Positions 26,646 through 36,148 of a stretch of DNA of 43,135 nucleotides are shown here, piece after piece. The stretch lies in assembly GCA_003211335.1 (NCBI GenBank), contig QCTA01000002.1, positions 1 through 43,135 on the forward strand. Reading direction: 5' to 3'. This DNA comes from Prochlorococcus sp. AG-670-O11. Lineage in GTDB: Bacteria > Cyanobacteriota > Cyanobacteriia > PCC-6307 > Cyanobiaceae. The position numbers and the translations under genes were made by a program. The notes under the pieces were generated by a model. The model had not been told where the DNA came from, did not search any database, and was given only the letters and a program-made list of their open reading frames with translations. How positions within the stretch are numbered: position 1 is the first letter of the stretch; every line of letters begins with the position of its first letter.

Positions 26646-28286
26646 TTGAGCAGCTATTTATTTACACATTTTGCAGTACATACAATAGGAAAGTTAGGTG
26701 GAGGTTTATCCGATTTTCCTTGGTTATCAGTATCTATTCTCTTCCCAATTGGGAGTGCATTTTTGATACCTTTTTTCCCGGATAAAGGAGAGGGTAAAGA
26801 AGTAAGATGGTTTGCTTTAAGTGTCGCTTTAATTACGTTTCTGGTAACTGTAGGGTCGTATATAAATGGTTTTGATATCAATAATGAAAATGTTCAACTA
26901 AAAGAAAGTATAAATTGGCTTCCAAAACTCGGACTCACTTGGTCAGTCGGTGCTGATGGAATTTCAATGCCTCTTATATTATTAACTAGTTTTATAACAG
27001 CTCTAGCTGTCTTAGCTGCATGGCCAGTAAAGTTTAAACCAAAATTATTTTTCTTTTTAATTCTTATCATGGATGGAGGGCAAATAGCTGTTTTTGCCGT
27101 TCAAGATATGCTCCTATTCTTTTTAAGTTGGGAATTGGAACTTTTGCCGGTATATTTACTGTTAGCTATATGGGGAGGAAAAAATAGACAATATGCAGCA
27201 ACAAAATTCATTATCTACACAGCTGGAAGTTCCATATTTATCCTTTTAGCTGCATTGGCCATGGGTTTTTATGGCACTGAAGTTCCAAATTTTGAGTTTT
27301 CTCATTTAGCTAATCAAGATTTTGGCCAAAACTTTCAAATACTTTGTTATGTAGGTTTATTAATTGCATTTGGTGTTAAACTCCCCGTTGTGCCTCTGCA
27401 TACTTGGCTGCCTGATGCTCACGGAGAGGCTACAGCACCTGTTCATATGTTATTAGCAGGTATTTTGTTGAAGATGGGCGGATATGCTCTTTTAAGATTT
27501 AATGCGCAATTATTACCTGTTGCACATGCTCAATTCGCTCCACTATTAATAGTTCTTGGAGTGGTCAATATAATTTACGCTGCATTAACTTCGTTTGCAC
27601 AAAGAAATCTTAAAAGAAAAATTGCATATAGTTCAATTAGTCATATGGGTTTTGTCTTAATTGGAATAGGCAGTTTTAGTACTCTTGGGACAAGCGGAGC
27701 GATGTTACAAATGGTTAGTCATGGATTAATTGGAGCAAGTTTATTTTTTCTTGTTGGAGCAACTTATGACAGAACAAAGACTCTTAAACTAGATGAAATG
27801 GGTGGAGTGGGACAAAAAATGCGTATTATGTTCGCATTATGGACTGCCTGTTCTCTTGCTTCACTTGCTTTGCCAGGTATGAGTGGATTTGTTTCTGAAT
27901 TAATGGTATTTACTGGATTTGTTACTGATGAAGTTTATACTTTGCCTTTTAGAGTTGTTATGGCATCTTTGGCAGCAATAGGAGTAATACTTACCCCAAT
28001 TTATTTGCTCTCAATGCTGCGTGAGATTTTCTTTGGTAAGGAAAATCCAAAGTTAACTGAAGATAGGAATTTAATTGATGCTGAGCCAAGAGAGGTTTAC
28101 ATTATAGCTTGTTTACTTTTACCAATAATCGGGATAGGTTTATATCCAAGATTAGTTACAGAAAGTTATTTGTCTACAATAAATAACTTGGTTAATAGAG
28201 ATTTAAATGCAGTAAAAAGTATTCCTAAAACAAATATTTTTGCTGGAAATAAAACAAATAAAATATTAAAAGCACCAACTATATAA
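26646..28286 (+). CDS. ndhD: NAD(P)H-quinone oxidoreductase subunit 4 (NdhD1 type)
   Basis: A proton-pumping antiporter-like NDH-1 membrane subunit of 546 residues. Visible blocks are [39 protein letters not shown] and [19 protein letters not shown]. The start is a TTG at 26646. The first about 24 residues precede the conserved [15 protein letters not shown], so the true start could lie further in. An 84-bp gap separates it from ndhF and contains a short TCTAGA-based inverted repeat. The two genes are probably co-transcribed. Confidence 0.95.
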   Translation: MSSYLFTHFAVHTIGKLGGGLSDFPWLSVSILFPIGSAFLIPFFPDKGEGKEVRWFALSVALITFLVTVGSYINGFDINNENVQLKESINWLPKLGLTWSVGADGISMPLILLTSFITALAVLAAWPVKFKPKLFFFLILIMDGGQIAVFAVQDMLLFFLSWELELLPVYLLLAIWGGKNRQYAATKFIIYTAGSSIFILLAALAMGFYGTEVPNFEFSHLANQDFGQNFQILCYVGLLIAFGVKLPVVPLHTWLPDAHGEATAPVHMLLAGILLKMGGYALLRFNAQLLPVAHAQFAPLLIVLGVVNIIYAALTSFAQRNLKRKIAYSSISHMGFVLIGIGSFSTLGTSGAMLQMVSHGLIGASLFFLVGATYDRTKTLKLDEMGGVGQKMRIMFALWTACSLASLALPGMSGFVSELMVFTGFVTDEVYTLPFRVVMASLAAIGVILTPIYLLSMLREIFFGKENPKLTEDRNLIDAEPREVYIIACLLLPIIGIGLYPRLVTESYLSTINNLVNRDLNAVKSIPKTNIFAGNKTNKILKAPTI

Positions 28287-28399
28287 TTTTTTAAATATTT
28301 TTGGCATTAAAATTGATATAAAGATATCTTTAAAAAAGATTTAACTTATTTAAAGTAACTAATTCTAAATCTATTGATGGGTCGCAGCTAGGACCCAGA

Positions 28400-29221
28400 T
28401 TGCTAATAAAATTTCTTCAAGATGCAGCTGGGAGAGGTGATCTTGATCCGTGGGATATTGATGTTATAAGTGTTATCGATAGTTTTTTAGAGCAGTTTAG
28501 TCATAATTTACAATATTCATCTAGTGAACAAATTTCATATCAAAAAGACTTATCTGAGACAAGTGAAGCATTTTTTGCTGCCTCTGTATTAGTTAATTTA
28601 AAAGCTCAAGTTTTAGAATCTGATGTATTTAAAGAAGAAACATTAGGTTTTGAAGAAGAAATTGGGATAGATAATGAAGAATGGAATAATCAAGGATTTG
28701 ACTTGCCAAAATATCCTGAAAAATATCTAAGAAGAAGATCTGTAGCTCAACCGGTTATTAAACGGACATCAACATTAGGAGAACTTGTTAGTCAATTAGA
28801 ATCAATTGCAGAAATAATTGAAACACAAGATCTTTTGCTTATGAAAAGGAAAAGAAGTAAAAAATATTCTGATAAGATTTTGATCTCTAAAGTTCAATCA
28901 TTAGCACATCGTGAAAAACTTCCTGAAACAACAAAAGCGCTAGGCAACTTTCTTGACGGATGGGAAAAAGCACTACAATGGACGGATTTCGAATATTTAG
29001 TTAATAAATGGCAGACAGTAGTAAAAAGTGATTTAGATAAAGACAGGCTTGGGGTGTTTTGGGCTTTATTATTTTTATCATCAGAAAATAAAATTGAGAT
29101 AAAACAACAATATTCTTTATATGGCCCAATACAAATAAAAAGGATTATTCCAGATGGAGGATTAGCTCAGTTACCTATTGAAAACCTTGATGTTTCAGAA
29201 ACTTCTTCAACTGCTGCTTAG
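28400..29221 (+). CDS. scpA: Segregation and condensation protein A
   Basis: The kleisin subunit that links Smc heads in the bacterial condensin complex. The 273-residue product has the ScpA start LIKFLQDAAGRGDLDPWDIDVISVIDSFL and a C-terminal winged-helix part (FWALLFLSSENKIEIKQ). No scpB lies in the window. The only conventional start is a TTG at 28400, with no ribosome-binding site. The frame stays open upstream to 28334 and reads IDGSQLGPRL just before the TTG, which resembles the conserved beginning of cyanobacterial ScpA. A rare ATT start at 28373 is therefore possible. Confidence 0.87.
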   Translation: MLIKFLQDAAGRGDLDPWDIDVISVIDSFLEQFSHNLQYSSSEQISYQKDLSETSEAFFAASVLVNLKAQVLESDVFKEETLGFEEEIGIDNEEWNNQGFDLPKYPEKYLRRRSVAQPVIKRTSTLGELVSQLESIAEIIETQDLLLMKRKRSKKYSDKILISKVQSLAHREKLPETTKALGNFLDGWEKALQWTDFEYLVNKWQTVVKSDLDKDRLGVFWALLFLSSENKIEIKQQYSLYGPIQIKRIIPDGGLAQLPIENLDVSETSSTAA

Positions 29222-29271
29222 TGGTAAAAGAGTAATAAAGTATAATCGTTAAAAAGAGGTATATCGAGCTG

Positions 29272-30450
29272 ATGAAGGCAATGATACTTGCAGCAGGTAA
29301 AGGAACACGCGTTCAGCCAATAACGCATATCATTCCTAAACCAATGATTCCTATCTTACAAAAACCTGTGATGGAATTCCTCTTGGAACTTTTAAAAGAG
29401 CACGGTTTTAAAGAAATAATGGTTAACGTTTCTCATCTTGCTGAGGAGATTGAAAACTATTTTAGGGATGGCCAAAGATTTGGTGTTGAGATAGCTTACA
29501 GCTTTGAAGGAAGAATTGAAGATGGAGAAATGATTGGTGATGCTTTAGGTTCAGCCGGAGGATTAAAAAAAATTCAAGATTTTCAACACTTTTTTGACGA
29601 AACTTTCGTTGTATTGTGCGGTGATGCCTTAGTTGATTTGGATTTGACTGAAGCTGTTAAAAATCATAAACAAAAAGGAGCAATAGCAAGTCTAATAACA
29701 AAGAAGGTAACAAGAGAACAGGTATCGAGTTATGGAGTTGTAGTTTCTGATGAAAATGGGCGAATCAAAGCTTTTCAAGAAAAACCAGATTTAGATGATG
29801 CTTTGAGTGATTCAATTAATACTGGTATTTATCTTTTTGAGCCGGAGATTTTTGACTATATACCTTCAGGAGATAAATTTGACATTGGAGCTGATCTATT
29901 CCCTAAACTTGTTGAAATGGATTTGCCATTTTTTGCGTTACCGATGGATTTTGAGTGGGTAGATATTGGAAAAGTTCCTGATTACTGGAGTGCGATTAGA
30001 AATGTTTTATTAGGTAAAGTAAGGCAAGTAGAAATTCCTGGGAAAGAAATTAAGCCTGGAGTCTTTACAGGTCTTAATGTTGCTGCAAATTGGGATAGAG
30101 TTGATATAAAAGGACCCGTTTATATTGGAGGTATGACAAGAATAGAGGATGGCGCGACTATTATTGGTCCCTCTATGATTGGTCCTAGTTGTTGCATTTG
30201 TGAGGGTGCAACCATAGATAATTCTATAATCTTTGATTATTCAAAAATTGGTAAAGGAGTGCAACTTGTCGATAAATTAGTATTTGGTAGATATTGTGTT
30301 GGTAAAAATGGAGACCATTTTGATTTAAAAGATGCATCTTTGGACTGGTTAATAACAGACTCAAGAAGATTAGATTTAACTGAGCCATCTCCTCAGCAAA
30401 AAGCTATGGCAGAATTACTAGGGACTGATTTGATTAATATTCCAGATTGA
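29272..30450 (+). CDS. Sugar-1-phosphate nucleotidyltransferase (GDP-mannose pyrophosphorylase-like)
   Basis: Transfers a nucleotide to a sugar 1-phosphate to make an activated sugar. The 392-residue protein has the N-terminal signature MILAAGKGTRVQPITHIIPKPM, the sugar-binding NTGIYLFEPEIF and DFEWVDIGKVPDYWSAI. A C-terminal left-handed beta-helix (about 265-345) follows. Mannose-1-phosphate guanylyltransferase is the most usual annotation; glucose-1-phosphate as substrate cannot be excluded. An AGAGGT ribosome-binding site precedes the ATG. It overlaps the convergent metF end by 17 bp. Confidence 0.85.
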   Translation: MKAMILAAGKGTRVQPITHIIPKPMIPILQKPVMEFLLELLKEHGFKEIMVNVSHLAEEIENYFRDGQRFGVEIAYSFEGRIEDGEMIGDALGSAGGLKKIQDFQHFFDETFVVLCGDALVDLDLTEAVKNHKQKGAIASLITKKVTREQVSSYGVVVSDENGRIKAFQEKPDLDDALSDSINTGIYLFEPEIFDYIPSGDKFDIGADLFPKLVEMDLPFFALPMDFEWVDIGKVPDYWSAIRNVLLGKVRQVEIPGKEIKPGVFTGLNVAANWDRVDIKGPVYIGGMTRIEDGATIIGPSMIGPSCCICEGATIDNSIIFDYSKIGKGVQLVDKLVFGRYCVGKNGDHFDLKDASLDWLITDSRRLDLTEPSPQQKAMAELLGTDLINIPD

Positions 30451-31324
30451 GTCCAGCTTTTTCAAGTATTTCTGGGATAAGATGTTCTGATTTGACTGCC
30501 ATAATGTGTATTCCATCAGCGATATTAATAAAATCTTTGGCTTGTTCTGAAGCAATTAATATTCCTTCTTGAAGAGGATATTTTGCTTCTTTCAGACGAT
30601 TTAAAACATTTTCAGGAATATTTGCTCCAGGTACAAATTTATTTATAAAAAGAGCATTTTTATATGATTTCAAAAGAAATACTCCTGCAATAACTGGTAT
30701 CTCAAGTGGATTGCTTATTTCTTTGCAAAAATCTATTAAAAATTTTCTATCCATTATTATTTGAGTTTGTAAGAAATTTGCTCCAGCCTCTTTTTTTTTT
30801 CTGGTTCTACTTTTTAAACTTCTTTGATTTCGACAACTTGGATCTACTGCGGCACCTGAAAAAATATTAGTTCTATTGTCTGGAAGTTGCTCAAAAGTAG
30901 GATCAATTCCTTGGTTGAATGCTTGAATTTGTTTTAATAATCGTACTGCCTCAAATTCATGTACTGCTTTTGTTTCTTTTTGATCTCCAGCTTTTACAGA
31001 ATCTCCTGTAAGGCATAGTATATTTTTAATACCTAAGGCATTTGCTCCAAGAATGTCTGATTGTAAAGCAATTTTATTACGATCTCTGCATGAGATTTGC
31101 ATTATTGGTTCTATTCCATTTTCCAGTAATAGTTTGGACATTGCCAAACTACACATTCTCATTATTGCTCTACTGCCGTCTGTAATATTAACAGCATGCA
31201 CCTTATTTTTCAGAAGTTGTGCTATTTTAAGAGATCTTATGGGGTCACCCCCCCTTGGCGGCATTAATTCTGCTGTAATTACTTTCGAATTTTTTTCTAA
31301 AGTTTGCTGAAGTTTTGATTTCAA
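30434..31324 (-). CDS. metF: Methylenetetrahydrofolate reductase family protein
   Basis: Reduces 5,10-methylene-THF to 5-methyl-THF for methionine synthesis. The 296-residue TIM-barrel protein has ITAELMPPRGGDP at the N-terminus (the catalytic Glu region), VNITDG, ILCLTGDS and GANFLQTQIIMD. The last of these matches the substrate-binding strand of MetF. Cyanobacterial members may use NADH or another donor. The start is ATG at 31324, divergent from the PedR-like gene with 77 bp between. It overlaps the end of the nucleotidyltransferase gene by 17 bp in antiparallel orientation. Confidence 0.88.
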   Translation of the reverse strand: MKSKLQQTLEKNSKVITAELMPPRGGDPIRSLKIAQLLKNKVHAVNITDGSRAIMRMCSLAMSKLLLENGIEPIMQISCRDRNKIALQSDILGANALGIKNILCLTGDSVKAGDQKETKAVHEFEAVRLLKQIQAFNQGIDPTFEQLPDNRTNIFSGAAVDPSCRNQRSLKSRTRKKKEAGANFLQTQIIMDRKFLIDFCKEISNPLEIPVIAGVFLLKSYKNALFINKFVPGANIPENVLNRLKEAKYPLQEGILIASEQAKDFINIADGIHIMAVKSEHLIPEILEKAGLNLEY

Positions 31325-31401
31325 TTGCTTTTTTCCCTTACTTGGTTAAGAAGTTTACTGATACTGCTAAACTCAATTAATATATAAAAGGAACTGTTTA
31401 A

Positions 31402-31683
31402 ATGCAAATGGTTGAAGAAGGAGTTAACGACATTGATATGATGGGCCTCTCATCTAGAGAGATGGAAATCATAGATTTAGTTGCTGATGGGCTTACAAAT
31501 CAAGAAATTGCTGTAAAGCTTACTATAAGTAAAAGAACTGTTGATAATCATGTAAGTAATATGTTCACTAAAACAGGTTCAAAAAATAGAGTAGCGCTGT
31601 TGAATTGGGCAATGGATCATGGGAAAATCTGCAGAGATGGATTTAATTGCTGTTCTCTACCTGATTCAGAGCAAGATTTATGA
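31402..31683 (+). CDS. Stand-alone LuxR-type HTH regulator, PedR-like
   Basis: The 93-residue protein consists almost only of a LuxR/FixJ-type HTH (about 15-72: LSSREMEIIDLVADGLTNQE, then SKRTVDNHVSNMF). A C-terminal cysteine patch follows: C77, C83 and C84 in GKICRDGFNCC. Cyanobacterial PedR is such a receiver-less LuxR protein whose cysteine is reduced by thioredoxin, so that it senses photosynthetic electron flow. The size and Cys-containing tail fit it, by memory. An AAAGGA ribosome-binding site is 10 bp upstream of the ATG. Its last 41 bp overlap a convergent small gene. Confidence 0.8.
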   Translation: MQMVEEGVNDIDMMGLSSREMEIIDLVADGLTNQEIAVKLTISKRTVDNHVSNMFTKTGSKNRVALLNWAMDHGKICRDGFNCCSLPDSEQDL

Positions 31684-31828
31684 CACTTTCTTTATCAATA
31701 GTCTCCGTAAAATTCATTAAACAACAATGCGATGAATTTAATTCAAAAAGTTCTGCATAATCTAAGCATGCCTCTTTATCAGAGTTGACAAATCTTAATA
31801 ACCCTTCTCTGTCATAAAGGCCGTACAT
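31643..31828 (-). CDS. Small conserved-looking hypothetical protein (61 aa)
   Basis: The 61-residue product begins MYGLYDREGLLRFVNSDKEA and continues CLDYAELFEL. This has a folded-protein look (YD-x-G-x-L-R-F-V) and resembles short unnamed picocyanobacterial proteins as I remember them. Cysteines lie at about 21, 35 and 36. Function unknown. It converges on the PedR-like gene and overlaps it by 41 bp, so one of the two ends is under double coding constraint. Codon composition looks coding in the N-terminal half; chance is not excluded. Confidence 0.62.
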   Translation of the reverse strand: MYGLYDREGLLRFVNSDKEACLDYAELFELNSSHCCLMNFTETIDKESVINLALNQVENSN

Positions 31829-31894
31829 AATTAAAAATAAATTAAATTAATATTTAAAATATAAAAAGAATATAAAGAGAACGAGAGTTTTTAT

Positions 31895-32383
31895 CTAACT
31901 TTTTTTTAAATCGTTGTTTTCCCATTTTGAGAAGGGATGTTTTATTAAATTGAGATTGGTATATATTTTTAGACCTGTAATTTCTTTTGATATAAAAGTG
32001 GGAAGAATAATTTTTTCTTTTTCTTCCGTAAGTTCAATTTCTGCAATTTCCAAAGGAAAATTTTTGTCTTTAAAGCAATCTATAATCCAATCTTTTTGAT
32101 TAACTTCTAAAAAAAATCTTTCTTTTTTAATTGTATTTGTAAGAGTTGCCATGATTTTTTCACCTTCACTATTTGGTATTGAGTATTCATATTCGTAATT
32201 AGTAAAGTTTTTAATATGTTTTTTAAGAGCAATTTTAAAGTTTTTGCCGTTAAATCTAATTCTGATTATCCAATCTTCTAAATCATAAGAAAGATAACCC
32301 TGCTCTATAAAAGTTTTATGAGTAATAAATTTCTTCCATTGATCATTTTTTATAAGAAATCGCCTTTCAATTTCTAATGCCAT
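31895..32383 (-). CDS. CYTH-domain protein (triphosphate-tunnel metalloenzyme)
   Basis: The 162-residue protein starts MALEIERRFLI, the ExExR-type acidic motif of CYTH proteins that binds metal and triphosphate. It continues with WIIRIRF, FKIALK and further alternating charged beta strands, as expected for the tunnel fold. Bacterial relatives are mostly inorganic triphosphatases, a few adenylate cyclases; the short single domain favours triphosphatase. Its ATG follows the nadK stop with no gap, so it is the last gene of the ndhA-I-G-E-nadK-CYTH operon. Confidence 0.87.
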   Translation of the reverse strand: MALEIERRFLIKNDQWKKFITHKTFIEQGYLSYDLEDWIIRIRFNGKNFKIALKKHIKNFTNYEYEYSIPNSEGEKIMATLTNTIKKERFFLEVNQKDWIIDCFKDKNFPLEIAEIELTEEKEKIILPTFISKEITGLKIYTNLNLIKHPFSKWENNDLKKS

Positions 32384-33298
32384 CTAATTATTTTGATTAT
32401 TTTTTAATGATAAATCTCCTTTCCAATCAAGCTTTTTTATTAATGTAATATAGTATGAAATACTTTTATTAAATTTAATCATTTTACAGGGCTTGGTTAC
32501 TTTATTTATTTCACAATAATCATTTTCTTTTATAGTCATACACTTTGACCCATCTTTCCATAGTTTTATTTTTCTTTTATTCTTTTGAACAACTCTAATA
32601 ATTACTTTACTTGTATCAGGAATAATAATTGGTCGGCTTGCTAAGCTCATAGGACATATTGGATTTATTAAAAAGGCATTTATTGATGGGTGCACTATTG
32701 GACCTCCTGCTGCCATAGAGTAAGCGGTGGAACCAGTTGAGGAAGAAACAATTAGACCATCCCCTTTATATTCGTTTACTTTTTCATTATCTATTTCAAT
32801 TTGTATTTGATTGGTAGGAGAAATATCTTCTTCAACCGATTTAAAATAAAAATCATTTAAAGCATCATAGCTTTTAAGTATTTTTCTTTCTCTATTCTTT
32901 TCATTACAATAAACATCACAATGTAACCTGTTTCTATAATCAATTATGAATTCTTCTCTTTCTAAAATTTTGATAAATGATAGATCAAATAAAAAATCTT
33001 TTTCTTGAGTCAGGAATCCTAAATTGCCACCAATATTAAAACAAAGTAAAGGAATATCATAATTAACTAAAGCATTAGCAGATTTAAGAACAGTGCCATC
33101 ACCGCCAAGAACAATTACTAATTCTGGTAATTCAGTAGGATTGGATAAGTAACTCTCTAGTTGATTGTTATCAAAATCACTCTCTAAGCTTTTTGACTCA
33201 ATATTTCTATCTTGGAGAGCCTTTTCACAAAATATAGATGCTTTTTTAGCAACAGAGCTATTAGAACGATAAATAGTAAGCACAAATGAAAGTTTCAC
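32384..33298 (-). CDS. nadK: NAD kinase
   Basis: Phosphorylates NAD to NADP. The 304-residue protein has the GGDGT motif at 65-69 ([17 protein letters not shown]), GNLGFLTQ, and the Gly-rich [18 protein letters not shown]. It starts 10 bp after the ndhE stop. The ndh-nadK order is kept in many marine picocyanobacteria as far as I recall. NADP supply and NDH-1 both bear on photosynthetic redox balance, so co-transcription makes sense. Cyanobacteria usually have a second NAD kinase elsewhere, so this may be one of two. Confidence 0.93.
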   Translation of the reverse strand: MKLSFVLTIYRSNSSVAKKASIFCEKALQDRNIESKSLESDFDNNQLESYLSNPTELPELVIVLGGDGTVLKSANALVNYDIPLLCFNIGGNLGFLTQEKDFLFDLSFIKILEREEFIIDYRNRLHCDVYCNEKNRERKILKSYDALNDFYFKSVEEDISPTNQIQIEIDNEKVNEYKGDGLIVSSSTGSTAYSMAAGGPIVHPSINAFLINPICPMSLASRPIIIPDTSKVIIRVVQKNKRKIKLWKDGSKCMTIKENDYCEINKVTKPCKMIKFNKSISYYITLIKKLDWKGDLSLKNNQNN

Positions 33299-33308
33299 TT
33301 GTTGCTTC

Positions 33309-33629
33309 TTACCACTTTAATAAATTAAAACTTTCCATATCTACAGTGACTCTATTTCTATAAAGAGATAATAATATAGCTAAACCTACAGCTGCTTCAG
33401 CTGCTGCAACTGTAATAACAAAAATTGTAAAAACCTGTCCTTGAATTAGGTTATTATCTATATAAGAGGAGAAGGACATCAGATTAATATTTACCGCATT
33501 CAGCATTAATTCTATGCTCATTAGGACTCTTACTGCATTTCTACTATTTAATAATCCCCATATTCCAATACAGAATAATATTGAGGAAACTATTAAAAAG
33601 GCTTGAAGTGGTATGGATTCTAAATTCAT
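33309..33629 (-). CDS. ndhE: NAD(P)H-quinone oxidoreductase subunit 4L
   Basis: A small membrane subunit (NuoK homologue) of NDH-1. Its 106 residues form three membrane helices. It has conserved glutamates in [15 protein letters not shown] and in [11 protein letters not shown], which take part in proton transfer. It follows ndhG after 1 bp and precedes nadK by 9 bp in the operon. Confidence 0.97.
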   Translation of the reverse strand: MNLESIPLQAFLIVSSILFCIGIWGLLNSRNAVRVLMSIELMLNAVNINLMSFSSYIDNNLIQGQVFTIFVITVAAAEAAVGLAILLSLYRNRVTVDMESFNLLKW

Positions 33630-33630
33630 A

Positions 33631-34230
33631 CTAATTTTTTTTTATTAGTAATGGTTCGTTTGATTTCTCAATCAGCTCTTGGTCTACCGGTAAACCTGTT
33701 GAAATGTCTTCATTCATAACATCTCTTCTAGCTAAAACTATAGCTCCAATCATTGCCATTAAAAGTAATACAGAGGCCACTTCAAATGGGAGTAAATAGT
33801 CACTAAATAAGTGTTCGCCAATTCTTATTGTAGATTCCTCGCCTACAGAAGCATTAGGATCAGATAAACCCCAAACATTAGAGAGGTCAACTCTAATTAA
33901 TAGACTTAGAAGAGTTAAACAAATAGATGTTGAGATAATTTTCCTCGATTTAATATTATCAATAGGTTTTAAGTCTTCTTTTTTGTTAACTAGCATTATT
34001 GCAAAAATTATTAGAACGTTAACAGCTCCTACATAAACTAAAACTTGAGCTGCTGCAACAAAACTTGCGTTTAAAAGCAAATATAAGCCTGCAACACTCA
34101 TGAAGACTCCACCAAGCAAGAATGCAGAGTATACAATGCTATCTAGAAGAATAACGCCTAATGCTCCTACTATTACAACGAGAGATAATACTGAAAAACA
34201 AATTATTTGGGTGGTGACTGCAATAGACAT
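33631..34230 (-). CDS. ndhG: NAD(P)H-quinone oxidoreductase subunit 6
   Basis: A membrane subunit (NuoJ homologue) of NDH-1. The 199-residue protein has five helices and typical blocks LDSIVYSAFLLGGVFMSVAG, AAQVLVYVGAVNVLIIFAIM and LLLMAMIGAIVLARR. It sits between ndhI (13-bp gap) and ndhE (1-bp gap). Nothing unusual was seen. Confidence 0.97.
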   Translation of the reverse strand: MSIAVTTQIICFSVLSLVVIVGALGVILLDSIVYSAFLLGGVFMSVAGLYLLLNASFVAAAQVLVYVGAVNVLIIFAIMLVNKKEDLKPIDNIKSRKIISTSICLTLLSLLIRVDLSNVWGLSDPNASVGEESTIRIGEHLFSDYLLPFEVASVLLLMAMIGAIVLARRDVMNEDISTGLPVDQELIEKSNEPLLIKKN

Positions 34231-34243
34231 GTATTATTTATGA

Positions 34244-34870
34244 TTATTTGTTAGGTTTGACAGAGGAATCATCAATATTATTTACTTCTGATTTCATCCA
34301 ATCATAAACTTCTTCTGGTAGTTTACCAACTCGAACATCAGAAGGAGAAACTTCATGAGGATCCATAACTCCTTTAGGCAAATATGCTAATTCTCTAAGA
34401 GGTTTTACAGATGGATCAGTAGTAACGTTTGTGGGAAGTCTACCTAAGGCTATGTTATCAAAATTTAAATTATGTCTATCGAATGTAGCTAATTCATATT
34501 CTTCAGTCATGGATAAGCAATTTGTTGGACAATATTCAACGCAATTCCCGCAAAAAATACAGACTCCAAAGTCTATAGAATAATTTCTAAGTTCCTTTTT
34601 TTTTGTTTCTTTATTCATAACCCAATCAACTACTGGGAGATTTATCGGACAAACGCGTACGCATACTTCGCACGCTATGCATTTATCAAATTCATAGTGG
34701 ATTCTTCCTCTATACCTTTCGGAAGGAATTAATTTCTCATAAGGGTATTGAACAGTAACTGGTCTTCTTCGGAGATGATCAAAAGTTACAGAAAATCCAT
34801 CATATAAATATTTACCAGCGCTAAAAGCTTCTTTAATGTAGCTATTTACTTTTTGAAGAAAATCTTTCAT
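34244..34870 (-). CDS. ndhI: NAD(P)H-quinone oxidoreductase subunit I, 2[4Fe-4S] ferredoxin-like
   Basis: Carries electrons through two [4Fe-4S] clusters in the peripheral arm of NDH-1. The 208-residue protein has Cys 64, 67, 70, 74 ([12 protein letters not shown]) and Cys 104, 107, 110, 114 ([12 protein letters not shown]). The N-terminal amphipathic segment is typical. It follows ndhA after 70 bp and precedes ndhG. Confidence 0.97.
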   Translation of the reverse strand: MKDFLQKVNSYIKEAFSAGKYLYDGFSVTFDHLRRRPVTVQYPYEKLIPSERYRGRIHYEFDKCIACEVCVRVCPINLPVVDWVMNKETKKKELRNYSIDFGVCIFCGNCVEYCPTNCLSMTEEYELATFDRHNLNFDNIALGRLPTNVTTDPSVKPLRELAYLPKGVMDPHEVSPSDVRVGKLPEEVYDWMKSEVNNIDDSSVKPNK

Positions 34871-34940
34871 TTTGAAGAATTTACTTATTAGTTTTATTCT
34901 AATAGATTAATTTGGTGTTCAAGTAAATGTACGTAAAACA

Positions 34941-36059
34941 TTATCCACCAAAAAATTGAGGGAAAGTTAACTTTAGTCCTGCTGTTACTAGAAGATTAGC
35001 AAGAGATATGGGCAAAAGGAATTTCCATCCTAAATCCAAAAGTTGATCTATTCTTACTCTTGGTGTTGTCCAACGCAATAATATTGCAATAAACACTAAG
35101 AAGTATGCTTTAAGAACAGTCATTATGATTCCTATCGAAGCTGTGAAAACTTGGATTACAGAAGAATTAATTGGAAGATTTAAAACTTTAGCAATTGTCT
35201 CAACAGGAATAGGGAAGCCCCATCCCCCTAAATAAAGAATGGATACTAATAATGCGGATAGAATTAAATTTATATAGCTTCCTAAATAAAATAAAGCAAA
35301 TTTCATACCAGCATATTCAGTTTGATAACCTGCTACTAATTCTTCCTCAGCTTCTGGTAAGTCAAACGGTAACCTTTCACATTCAGCCAGAGCACAGATC
35401 CAAAAAATTATGAATCCAATAGGTTGTCGCCAAATATTCCAACTTAATATTCCAGCCCCGCTTTGTTGATTGACTATATCAATAGTGCTGAGAGAATTTG
35501 TCATCAAAACAATTGCTAATACAGACAAAGCAAGTGGTATTTCATAGCTTATAGATTGAGCGGCAGCTCTTAATCCACCCAAAAGTGAATATTTGTTATT
35601 GGAGGCGTATCCGCTCATAAGAAGACCGATAGGTTGAATGCTACTTAAAGCTATCCAAAGAAAAATTCCAATACCAACATTACTTATAAGTAAGTTTTGG
35701 CCAAAAGGAACAATTAACCAAGATAGAATAACGGGGACTAACACCAATATTGGTCCTGCAGTAAATAGAACTGAATCTGCTTTTGCAGGAATAATATCTT
35801 CTTTAACAAGTAATTTGAGACCGTCTGCAATTGGTTGAAGTATTCCTAAAGCTCCGGCATATTCTGGCCCAATTCTTTGTTGAGCAGCTGCAGATATTTT
35901 TCTTTCTAACCAAACAGTGACTAATACGCCAACTACTGCTGATACTAAAACTAATAAAATTGGTAAAGGAAGCCAAATTATATGAGCTAGTTCATTTGAG
36001 ACGCCAAAACCACTTAAGATTTCATTAAAACTGTATTCGAGATCTAATCCGGAGTTCAA
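34941..36059 (-). CDS. ndhA: NAD(P)H-quinone oxidoreductase subunit 1
   Basis: A membrane subunit (NuoH homologue) forming much of the quinone site of NDH-1. The 372-residue, eight-helix protein has the characteristic [24 protein letters not shown] and [18 protein letters not shown], and ends [20 protein letters not shown]. It is the first gene of the ndhA-I-G-E-nadK-CYTH unit. The 75-bp gap to gltA contains a hairpin at the gltA 3' end. Confidence 0.97.
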   Translation of the reverse strand: MNSGLDLEYSFNEILSGFGVSNELAHIIWLPLPILLVLVSAVVGVLVTVWLERKISAAAQQRIGPEYAGALGILQPIADGLKLLVKEDIIPAKADSVLFTAGPILVLVPVILSWLIVPFGQNLLISNVGIGIFLWIALSSIQPIGLLMSGYASNNKYSLLGGLRAAAQSISYEIPLALSVLAIVLMTNSLSTIDIVNQQSGAGILSWNIWRQPIGFIIFWICALAECERLPFDLPEAEEELVAGYQTEYAGMKFALFYLGSYINLILSALLVSILYLGGWGFPIPVETIAKVLNLPINSSVIQVFTASIGIIMTVLKAYFLVFIAILLRWTTPRVRIDQLLDLGWKFLLPISLANLLVTAGLKLTFPQFFGG

Positions 36060-36120
36060 AATTTTATTGATATATAGTATATAGATTAACTCCTCAATAA
36101 GAATATGTGTGTTTTTTATG

Positions 36121-36148
36121 AAAAGCCGAAAATATTATTTTCGGTTTT
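36121..36148 (-). terminator. Hairpin at the 3' end of gltA, possible weak terminator
   Basis: CCGAAAAT pairs with ATTTTCGG, with flanking AAAA/TTTT pairs and one bulged G, around a 3-nt loop. It includes the gltA stop codon. On the minus strand only four T follow, so termination is probably partial and may let gltA transcripts run into ndhA. Confidence 0.5.

Noticed and set aside
36088..36100. ACTCCTCA sequence resembling the unpaired motif of the cyanobacterial small RNA Yfr1
   Set aside because: The match is partial, and the two flanking stem-loops and terminator of Yfr1 are absent.
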